Shown in pieces: positions 16,601-22,154 of a stretch of 24,162 nt of DNA. Under the pieces are notes generated by a model. That model did not search any database. It was given only the letters and a program-made list of their open reading frames with translations, and was not told the DNA's origin. This DNA is from Ruminococcoides intestinihominis. GTDB taxonomy: Bacteria; Bacillota; Clostridia; Oscillospirales; Acutalibacteraceae. The first letter of the stretch is position 1. Each line of letters begins with the position of its first letter. The stretch lies in contig NZ_JBBMEY010000032.1 of assembly GCF_040096285.1 (NCBI RefSeq), forward strand, positions 1 through 24,162. Direction: 5' to 3'. The position numbers and the translations under genes are program-made.

Positions 16601-17211
16601 CCCATAATCTCTACACCTTGGGTAAAGTTATCAATATTAATCTTAGAAAGTTCAGCAATTACACCGTTACTGTCATAATCAAGGTTTAGGAGAAGTTTTA
16701 CATAATCATCAAGGTCATTTTGGAATACGGTCATATTCCGGCCTAAATATTCATTGACCTTTACAAACAGAAGTATGTACAGAGCTTTGTTGTTTTTCTC
16801 TGCTTTATACTTACCAATATTCATTTCATCTTCCGGTGTAAAATCAAGAACATTATCACCTAAAGTAGAAATAATTTTAGGTTCTTTTTCATCTTTGGAC
16901 AAGAACAATTGATTATTGAAAGGCAATAGAGAATTTGCATCCATATATCTAAGTGCTACAATTCTTGTGAACCAAATATAGGCAATATCCTCAATGGCAT
17001 CATTAAAAGAAGTAACATAATCCTCTTCGTTACTTCTGCTTATTTTTTCTATAAAATGATGTCTTGCAACTTTTTCTTCTTCAGTTAAGTGACCGTAAAA
17101 TTGAGAAATACCATTTTCCGTAACACCAAAGTAAGTTGCCCTTTCCTTTATATCTTCAATTAATTTGTTTCTTGCAAAAATTGCAAAATTTCTAATTGCT
17201 GTTCTGTCCAT
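13675..17211 (-). CDS. pglX: BREX-type adenine-specific DNA methyltransferase PglX
   Basis: 1178 residues, full length for BREX-1 PglX. It should methylate the N6 of adenine in a non-palindromic site. The N-terminus MDRTAIRNFAIFARNKLI is typical of the family. SAM-binding motif I is DPCMGSGH (311-318), acidic motif II is GLDID (352-356), and catalytic motif IV is NPPY (492-495). The target-recognition part begins near the GMKTGDNERF motif, with MNCQVGDIARLP further on, then a long helical C-terminus. No PD-(D/E)XK nuclease motif is apparent, so it is not an obvious type IIL enzyme. The other BREX genes (brxA, brxB, brxC, pglZ, brxL) are absent from this window, so it appears orphan. It overlaps the phosphoesterase gene by 20 bases and has only a weak ribosome binding site, which suggests coupled translation. 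Confidence 0.92.
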   Translation of the reverse strand: MDRTAIRNFAIFARNKLIEDIKERATYFGVTENGISQFYGHLTEEEKVARHHFIEKISRSNEEDYVTSFNDAIEDIAYIWFTRIVALRYMDANSLLPFNNQLFLSKDEKEPKIISTLGDNVLDFTPEDEMNIGKYKAEKNNKALYILLFVKVNEYLGRNMTVFQNDLDDYVKLLLNLDYDSNGVIAELSKINIDNFTQGVEIMGWFHQYYNTDVFNKLYDGDMSKKKISSKYLPVATQLYTPDWVVKYMVENTLGRVWVDHLIGNGETEKAENFINKWQYYIKDTDEDNPELKKIREKRKDLKPTDIKFIDPCMGSGHILVYAFELLVDIYCNEGYSQSDSALLIVENNLYGLDIDDRASSLSYFALMMKASYYNKNLVLGKYKVNLCSVQESNNIENVDEVALFFSNGNERLLEEFTYLITVFYDGKEYGSILNLRKVDFKSLYSRIEELRNYSPTTKEENNYLKEIFSKLLPLINQANIMSHHYDVVVTNPPYLSNSRMNKKLAMYVNREYNIAKNDLAVVFIQKAVGVLSKEDALIAMITTVSWMYLKSFEKFRKYLLHSFQLNSIVDFGTELFEGKIGHLPVVTWVNRKHLPFQKLCGVRLSEYNYSKRKEKHNQFFNKENYHYTDQYDFAKIPGEPVAYWLGDSFMKAFEQGRTLGELTVCRNGMKTGDNERFLRLWWEVNLSKANFTAENVNDAYESGATYFPYNKGGEYRKWYGNNDYLINWYKNGETVMGKAKLDGRHTQDYNQELKFMPLATWSLITVKPAFRYKQNALSDIAGMSFYTSQDKLLYYLGFCNSVIATEMIKLLAPTMNCQVGDIARLPILHSLSKEQEVNDLVTENINLAKEDFDSFENSWDFTTHPFIKYKTSTGKLLDAYLQWEKVANSRFNKVKENEEKLNEIFLDIYNVKDGFKSEVEEKDVTIYKAEKVRDVKSFLSYVVGCVLGRYNLDDLGSVYTGEVWDIDKYKTFTPVTDNCVVITDNEDYDEDIVYYLKKFLVTVFGENSLEENLAFISSSLNEKGKTPTEKIRNYFFNTFYKEHLSNYTVGVSGKRPIYWMLNSGKKKGFKALIYMHRWYYGTLSGVRSHQLYDMINYYKNAIENLDSNFVDEDDPSYKVMMKYRDTLLSRYDEVQTFEKKLSKLEGVDIDTDDGIKFNHKKVQTTVDGEVINILEKI

Positions 17212-18043
17212 TTTCTTTATTCAAACCTTTAATATTAATTACAACCAACTCAGGGTTGTTAAAAAGTCTTGGTAAAATATAGTTATACTTAGGGTAGCTG
17301 ATACCCCTACTAACTATCAACACTGAATTTTCCTTTACATATTCTCCACCTGAAAAGGTAGGAAAAAAGCCTTTGTGACCTATCAGTCCCTTATCTTTAT
17401 GAGGTAGGCTGATCATTCCACCATGTTCATGACCTGAAAGTATCAAGTCAAATTTATACCTAAAATAGCTTTTTGCATAAACAGGAAAATGTGCAAGTAA
17501 AATTCTATAATTTTCTTTATCGGAATTATAATTTACATTTTTCAGTTGTGTTGCCATAGAATTTTCTGACAATTTCACACCGTCATATACACCACAAATA
17601 TCAATCTTGTTGCCATTTATAGTGACCTTTTCTACCTTATCCTCAAGAACCTTTACACCGATTTTCTGTAAATCGGATAAAACTTCTTCCGGTTCTTTCA
17701 GCCCATATTCGTGATTACCCGGTGCAAAATAGCAGTTATATTTCCGTACAAGAATATTAGCTAACTCATATCCTTGCTCACAACCACTAATTCTATCAAC
17801 TAAATCTCCACCTAAAAAAACTACATCAGGTGAAATATTTTCTATTCTTTTTACTATTTCACCTATATCACCACAATTATGAAAATCAGAAACAAAGACA
17901 GCTTTTACACTTTTCTTTATTTTCTCACTTTCAATTGTGTAGGTTACATTCTTGATTTTGCGAAATCTAATATCGCTAACTGCAATAAAAATTATTACAA
18001 CTAGGATAACAAAAAGAATTGAAAAAATAATATACTTTATCAT
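17192..18043 (-). CDS. Membrane-anchored metallophosphoesterase (YaeI/YkuE-like)
   Basis: 283 residues. One N-terminal membrane helix (about 4-21) is followed by a calcineurin-type domain with the full metal-ligand set: D-x-H in SDFHN (Asp53, His55), GGDLVDR (Asp80), GNHE (Asn110, His111), His185 in AHFP, and GHEH (204-207). Family members hydrolyse phosphoesters, such as phospholipid or lipid-A-like intermediates, and face either side of the membrane. The substrate here is unknown. The start ATG at 18041-18043 has AAGGTAA upstream, 14 bp after the aminopeptidase gene. Its last 20 bases overlap the start of pglX. Confidence 0.9.
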   Translation of the reverse strand: MIKYIIFSILFVILVVIIFIAVSDIRFRKIKNVTYTIESEKIKKSVKAVFVSDFHNCGDIGEIVKRIENISPDVVFLGGDLVDRISGCEQGYELANILVRKYNCYFAPGNHEYGLKEPEEVLSDLQKIGVKVLEDKVEKVTINGNKIDICGVYDGVKLSENSMATQLKNVNYNSDKENYRILLAHFPVYAKSYFRYKFDLILSGHEHGGMISLPHKDKGLIGHKGFFPTFSGGEYVKENSVLIVSRGISYPKYNYILPRLFNNPELVVINIKGLNKENGQNSN

Positions 18044-18057
18044 TAAGTTACCTTAAT

Positions 18058-19284
18058 TTAAAATGCCCAGTTACCATCTTTGAAGATAGGTACTCTCTTG
18101 CCGTCTCTAGTAATAGCAGTAATGTTTAAGTCCTCATTACCAATCATAAAGTCAACATGAACTAAGCTATCGTTAATGCCTCTTTCTCTGCATTGTTCAA
18201 GAGTTAAGTCCTCATAGTCCTTTAGGCAATTTGTAAAGCCCTCACCAAATGCTAGGTGACAAGCAGCATTTTCATCAAACAATGTGTTGTAGAATAGAAT
18301 TTTACTGTTTCTGATTGGTGAATCATATGGTACAAGTGCTACTTCACCAAGATAAGCTGAATTTTCATCCATTGCAATAATTGACTTTAGTAGGTCCTCA
18401 TTCTTTTCAGCCTTTACTTCTACTGCTTTACCATTTTCAAATCTTACTGAGAAATTCTCGATTAGCTGACCTTGGTATGAAAGTGGCTTTGATGCATAAA
18501 CAATACCTTCAGCTACACCTTTCTTTGGTGTGATAAAAATTTCTTCTGATGGAATGTTTGCATTAAATGGTACATTTGTACCTAGTGTATCCTCACAACC
18601 ACCTAGGAACTGAGCAGTTTCTATCATACCTACTTTAAAGTCAGTACCGTTAGATGACTTGTACTCTAGTGTTTCAATACCAAGTGAATTTAAGTAGTCA
18701 CATCTTTCTTTTAGGTCTTTATTATGTTCTTCCCAATTTTTAATAGGGTCACCGTTTGCCCTTGAAGTGTATAGGATAGCTTCCCATAGCTTTTCAATAG
18801 CAACACTTTTACGCTCATTAGGGAAAACTTTCTTTGCCCAATCAGCACCGGGAACTGCTGCAATACACCACTGATATTTATTATCCATTTGGTCACGATA
18901 TGGCTTAGTGATTTTTCTCTTAATCTGCTGAGATTTAACCAGCTTTTCCATATTAACGCCCTTTAGTCCATCAGGGTCTTCACTTTCAAGATAAATCAGT
19001 GCAGGTAGCACATCAACCTTATGCTGAAGTCTTGCCTTTTCCCATTCTTCAACCTTAGAAAGTACCTTTTCTTTCTGCCAACGAACATGAAGCTTGGTAA
19101 GTGGCTGATAGTTCCAATCAACAATAACCTTACCTGCACCACTACGGTAACATTCTTCAACAAGCATTTTTACAAATTCAGGTTGGTCAAGTTGTGTAGT
19201 AATATACACCTCTTGATTTTTCTGTACATTAACACCCTTTTGGGCAATTAGCTTTGCATAATTTCTTAAATCTGTCTTTTTCAT
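18058..19284 (-). CDS. Aminopeptidase, M29 family (AmpS/AmpT-like)
   Basis: 408 residues, the usual length. M29 enzymes are cytoplasmic two-metal aminopeptidases. Expected ligands are visible: Glu in PSEEIF (247/248), Glu314 in GEVALVP, His343 in CHLAFG, and His376 and Asp378 in VHVDFMIG. The Tyr usually found seven residues after the first His is Phe350 here. The start ATG at 19282-19284 has AAGGTG upstream. A GTG eight codons earlier has none. It is the first gene of the operon with the phosphoesterase and pglX, under the promoter at 19348-19376. Confidence 0.93.
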   Translation of the reverse strand: MKKTDLRNYAKLIAQKGVNVQKNQEVYITTQLDQPEFVKMLVEECYRSGAGKVIVDWNYQPLTKLHVRWQKEKVLSKVEEWEKARLQHKVDVLPALIYLESEDPDGLKGVNMEKLVKSQQIKRKITKPYRDQMDNKYQWCIAAVPGADWAKKVFPNERKSVAIEKLWEAILYTSRANGDPIKNWEEHNKDLKERCDYLNSLGIETLEYKSSNGTDFKVGMIETAQFLGGCEDTLGTNVPFNANIPSEEIFITPKKGVAEGIVYASKPLSYQGQLIENFSVRFENGKAVEVKAEKNEDLLKSIIAMDENSAYLGEVALVPYDSPIRNSKILFYNTLFDENAACHLAFGEGFTNCLKDYEDLTLEQCRERGINDSLVHVDFMIGNEDLNITAITRDGKRVPIFKDGNWAF

Positions 19285-19347
19285 ATATATCACCTTATTA
19301 TCTTTCACTAGGATTATCCATAGTTACATATAAATTATAATACTCAA

Positions 19348-19376
19348 ATTATACTATATTTATTAATAAATTACAA
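19348..19376 (-). promoter_or_regulatory. Promoter of the aminopeptidase-phosphoesterase-pglX operon
   Basis: Minus-strand -35 TTGTAA (19371-19376), 17-nt spacer and perfect -10 TATAAT (19348-19353), 63 bp upstream of the aminopeptidase ATG. It is the only clear promoter for all three genes. Confidence 0.7.
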
Positions 19377-19383
19377 TAAAAAG

Positions 19384-19426
19384 GGTTGTGGCAAATACTT
19401 TTCATTATAAGTTATTTACCACAACC
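19384..19426 (-). terminator. Terminator of the DUF/XRE/HAD operon
   Basis: Stem of GGTTGTGG (19384-19391) with CCACAACC (19419-19426), extending inward to about 14 bp with one wobble. On the minus strand CTTTTTATTG follows. It lies five bases after the HAD stop codon. Confidence 0.9.
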
Positions 19427-19430
19427 TTAT

Positions 19431-20252
19431 TTAACTATTAAATTTTTCTTGCAAAAACAAAGCTACACCATCTTGATTATTACTTAAAATAACCTTAGTT
19501 GAAATAGATTTTAATTCTTCACAAGCATTATTCATTGCATAACATTCATCAGAAATTTGAAACATAGGTACATCATTGATAGCGTCACCAAAGGTCACTA
19601 CCCTATCAAAATTATATGTTTCTTTTAACTGCAAAATTCCATTAGCCTTTGAGGCAGTTATAGGCATAATTTCACACCAATAGGAGTCATTATAAATTTC
19701 TTTCTGAAATGTTACTCTAATATTATTATTTTCTTTGATAGAATTATAAAATTCTTTCACCTCATCATATTCACCGATAATAGTAAAATAAAAAATATCA
19801 CCCTCATAAAGGTTTTCATTACTGTTCAGAGGGTTCATTCTAGGGTCATTACCTCTAACATCAAGGTAATATTTTGTACCTTGATTTACAAAATTCTTGT
19901 TGTAGCTAACCTTTTCTACATTATTAACAAATGAATATACCAAAGGGTTTAGTGAAGATTTCTTAATATTCTCAATAATAAAATCTCTGTCAGTTTTATT
20001 AAAGTAATTTGAATTAACTATTTTTCCTGTATCTTTCATCATTGTGAAAGTACCGTTATACACAACTACAGGTAATTTTAAGTTCAAGCCCTCAATTTTA
20101 TCACTTGCAGAAACTAAACTTCTTGCAGTAGCAACTGTAAATTTCATTCCTTTTTCAATAAGGGAATTAATGATATTTTTGCTATTTTCACTAATCTTAA
20201 CATCACTATTCAGTAGTGTACCGTCAAGGTCAGAAACATAAAGTGTATTCAT
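19431..20252 (-). CDS. Cof-type HAD-superfamily phosphatase
   Basis: 273 residues. HAD motif I is DLDGT with nucleophile Asp8 and acid/base Asp10. Motif III/IV follow as a Lys in SKANGI and GDAINDVPMF. The length and the GDxxND motif with a large cap fit the Cof (IIB) subfamily, which dephosphorylates sugar phosphates and similar metabolites; the substrate is unknown. The ATG directly follows the stop codon of the XRE gene, and GGGAGG lies inside that gene's last codons, so translation is tightly coupled. Confidence 0.92.
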   Translation of the reverse strand: MNTLYVSDLDGTLLNSDVKISENSKNIINSLIEKGMKFTVATARSLVSASDKIEGLNLKLPVVVYNGTFTMMKDTGKIVNSNYFNKTDRDFIIENIKKSSLNPLVYSFVNNVEKVSYNKNFVNQGTKYYLDVRGNDPRMNPLNSNENLYEGDIFYFTIIGEYDEVKEFYNSIKENNNIRVTFQKEIYNDSYWCEIMPITASKANGILQLKETYNFDRVVTFGDAINDVPMFQISDECYAMNNACEELKSISTKVILSNNQDGVALFLQEKFNS

Positions 20253-20447
20253 TTATTCCTCCCAAAACAGTTCATCCAAAGTTTTATTAAGTACTTTACA
20301 AATTGCAATGCAAAGTTTGATTGTAGGGTTGTAGTCACCTTTTTCAATAGCATTTATAGTTTGTCGTGATACACCAACAAGTTCAGCAAGTTTAGCCTGA
20401 GAAATATCCATACCTGCCCTAGCAGATTTTAATTTTAAATTTTTCAT
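20253..20447 (-). CDS. Small XRE-family HTH regulator
   Basis: 64 residues, almost only a helix-turn-helix: ISQAKLAELVGVSRQTINAIEKG (about 15-37) with a YNPT motif and a DELFWEE tail. This is the YozG/Cro-like type common in Firmicutes beside small membrane proteins. It probably binds its own promoter. It overlaps the upstream membrane-protein gene by four bases (ATGA). Confidence 0.93.
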   Translation of the reverse strand: MKNLKLKSARAGMDISQAKLAELVGVSRQTINAIEKGDYNPTIKLCIAICKVLNKTLDELFWEE

Positions 20448-20977
20448 TCTTCAATCTCTCTCTTTTCTGCTTTTTTGTCAATGATGATTTTCATAATTGC
20501 AATTACTGAAACTATTAGAAATGTAACACCACAAACTAGGTTCATAAAAAATGTTTCATCATCACCTTTAGTGATGATATTTCCAAAAAAACAAGCAAAG
20601 TTAATTGCACTTACAACCAGAAAAACAATAATATACCTTGAAAGATTACCGGACAATGAAACATAAGCATCCTTAATAATTGAATAACCGGCAAATACAA
20701 CAACACCTAAGCAAATACCAACAAAGTTCATTGACATTGTGTCAAGCCAATCACCAAACAATTTGCAAAACAAACCGTTAGCAATATAGTAAGCGATAAC
20801 TGTAAAGAAAGAATACTTATATGCTACACCTTTAATAGCCTTTTGTCTTTCATCGTAATTGTTAGTAGGCTTACCCTTTTTCTTTCTATATAAATGTGCA
20901 AAAAGACAAACAAGGAAAACCAATACAAAACTTGCAACCATACCCAATGCAAAAGAAAGTTTCTCTGTATTAATCAT
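20444..20977 (-). CDS. DERQ-motif integral membrane protein (DUF2178/DUF3796-like)
   Basis: 177 residues with about five membrane helices (about 8-29, 57-75, 83-103, 112-132 and 142-163). The YDERQKAIKG motif after the first helix is typical of small membrane proteins encoded next to XRE regulators. The exact family assignment is from memory and tentative. The function is unknown; a role as sensor or effector partner of the HTH protein is inferred from the constant gene pairing. The ATG at 20975-20977 has TTGGAGG upstream. It is the first gene of the three-gene operon. Confidence 0.82.
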   Translation of the reverse strand: MINTEKLSFALGMVASFVLVFLVCLFAHLYRKKKGKPTNNYDERQKAIKGVAYKYSFFTVIAYYIANGLFCKLFGDWLDTMSMNFVGICLGVVVFAGYSIIKDAYVSLSGNLSRYIIVFLVVSAINFACFFGNIITKGDDETFFMNLVCGVTFLIVSVIAIMKIIIDKKAEKREIEE

Positions 20978-21019
20978 AATAAAACCTCCAATAAAAATTT
21001 ATTTTTATCTCTTGACTAT

Positions 21020-21048
21020 ATATTACTACCTAGATTACATTATGTCAA
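21020..21048 (-). promoter_or_regulatory. Promoter of the DUF/XRE/HAD operon
   Basis: Minus-strand perfect -35 TTGACA (21043-21048), 17-nt spacer and -10 TAATAT (21020-21025). The -35 lies inside one of two operator-like repeats. Confidence 0.75.
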
Positions 21049-21092
21049 GTATATTTTACATTTATTTTGAAATATTTTACTTTATGTTAAGT
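21032..21092. promoter_or_regulatory. Two operator-like direct repeats 42 bp apart
   Basis: Sites 21032-21050 and 21074-21092 agree at 15 of 19 positions, with core TTAC-w-TTATGT-y-AAGT on the plus strand. The 42-bp spacing is four helical turns. One site covers the -35 box. They are candidate autoregulatory sites of the XRE protein. Confidence 0.5.
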
Positions 21093-21123
21093 CAGCTTTT
21101 CTAATATATTTTTTAGGCAATAA

Positions 21124-21153
21124 AAAAGTCACACCGAAAACAGTGTGACTTTT
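21124..21153 (-). terminator. Terminator of the PAP2 gene
   Basis: Perfect 11-bp stem: AAAAGTCACAC (21124-21134), 8-nt loop, GTGTGACTTTT (21143-21153). On the minus strand the T run is TTTTTTATTG. It lies nine bases after the stop codon. Confidence 0.9.
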
Positions 21154-21162
21154 AAATATTAT

Positions 21163-21867
21163 TTACTTTTTCATTACAACCTTATTTGTCTTTTTCTTAA
21201 ATCTTACAAGTGTAATAAACTTATACCTAACAACATCATAGGCTCTGCCAAGGTTAAATTTCTTTGAAAGAAATAAACCAATTTCAGCCACTACAATGCC
21301 ACCGATAATATCAACAAACACATGTTGCTTTACAAATACAGTTGACATACAAATTAATATAGCAAGAACAAACCACACCTTGCTATACATAGGGTGAACT
21401 TTCTTACACCTTAAAGCACCTCTAAAGCAAATCCAGCTTTCCATACAATGGATAGATGGGAAAAGATTATTAGGTTGGTCTAATGAATAAACAGCATTAG
21501 TCAACCAGTTAAGAACACCTCCGGAAGGAACATTTGCTCTTGTCATAGTGGTTGGGATAATAACAAAACAAAATAGGCAAATGGTTTTGCACACAAATTC
21601 AGCAGCAAAAAGCTCATTGCAAAGACTTCTACTTTCTTTAGCAAACACCAAGAATCCTATAATCCACAACACATAAGAAAGAATATATATCACTACAAAA
21701 GAGGATACAAAAGGAATGTAACTATCTAATTTTATTGAAAAATCATAATGGGTCATTTTGTTGGTAAAGAACCTTGTCATATTGTAAACAAGGGTGTTCC
21801 AAACAATACAAACCACAATAGGTAAATACGCATATCTTGGAATTAACTGTTTTTTCATATCAAACAT
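21163..21867 (-). CDS. PAP2-superfamily membrane phosphatase/phosphotransferase
   Basis: 234 residues from the chosen ATG. About six membrane helices carry the PAP2 motifs FPSIH (136-140) and, after a helix, a His/Asp pair in KQHVFVDIIGG (His182, Asp186). This PSIH form is close to the inositol-phosphotransferase/IPC-synthase-like branch more than to classical undecaprenyl-diphosphate phosphatases, so the substrate is likely a lipid phosphate but uncertain. The start is unclear: the frame runs up to a TTG at 21892-21894; ATGs at 21865-21867 and 21858-21860 are both possible and none has a strong ribosome binding site. It is divergent from the symporter gene and has its own terminator. Confidence 0.82.
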   Translation of the reverse strand: MFDMKKQLIPRYAYLPIVVCIVWNTLVYNMTRFFTNKMTHYDFSIKLDSYIPFVSSFVVIYILSYVLWIIGFLVFAKESRSLCNELFAAEFVCKTICLFCFVIIPTTMTRANVPSGGVLNWLTNAVYSLDQPNNLFPSIHCMESWICFRGALRCKKVHPMYSKVWFVLAILICMSTVFVKQHVFVDIIGGIVVAEIGLFLSKKFNLGRAYDVVRYKFITLVRFKKKTNKVVMKK

Positions 21868-21955
21868 ATTAGCACAACCACATTTCAAAATCAAGATTTA
21901 ATCCGGGTTTTATATACCTTTTACAAAAAATGTACATAAATTAACATACATATTT

Positions 21956-21983
21956 TATGAATAAGTCCATTTGTTTATTCATA
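21956..21983. promoter_or_regulatory. 9-bp inverted repeat in the divergent intergenic region
   Basis: TATGAATAA (21956-21964), 10-nt spacer, TTATTCATA (21975-21983), between the PAP2 and symporter genes. It may be an operator. No convincing -35/-10 pair for the PAP2 gene was found nearby. Confidence 0.4.
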
Positions 21984-22040
21984 TATTTTGGTAAATATAT
22001 AGAAATTGTAGAATTTGTCGAATTTCGTTGGTGCATTTCA

Positions 22041-22069
22041 TTGTATTAAAGTGATAAATAGTGTATAAT
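22041..22069 (+). promoter_or_regulatory. Promoter of the AGCS symporter gene
   Basis: -35 TTGTAT (22041-22046), 17-nt spacer and perfect -10 TATAAT (22064-22069). The start would be near 22076, about 79 nt before the ATG. Confidence 0.75.
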
Positions 22070-22080
22070 GTTATGAGTAC

Positions 22081-22115
22081 AAGGTAGTGCATATATTCGG
22101 TGTGCTACCTTTTTT
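22081..22115 (+). terminator. Promoter-proximal terminator (attenuator-like) in the symporter leader
   Basis: AAGGTAG (22081-22087) pairs with CTACCTT (22105-22111), and inner TGCA/TGTG pairs extend the stem to about 11. Six T (22110-22115) follow. The structure lies between the promoter and the symporter start codon, on the same strand. No plus-strand gene lies upstream that it could serve. Confidence 0.7.
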
Positions 22116-22154
22116 CCGTAGTAATATACAATTAAAAAAATGAGGAGCAGAATT

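Noticed and set aside
13675..17211. Type IIL restriction-modification enzyme
   Set aside because: No N-terminal PD-(D/E)XK nuclease motif was found, and length, N-terminus and target-recognition motifs match PglX.
13675..19284. Complete BREX defence system
   Set aside because: Only pglX is recognisable. No brxA, brxB, brxC, pglZ or brxL is present, and flanking genes are ordinary metabolic genes.
22076..22154. Glycine riboswitch or T-box upstream of the symporter
   Set aside because: The leader is only about 79 nt, with the terminator starting within a few bases of the expected start. There is no room for, or sign of, glycine aptamer or T-box elements.
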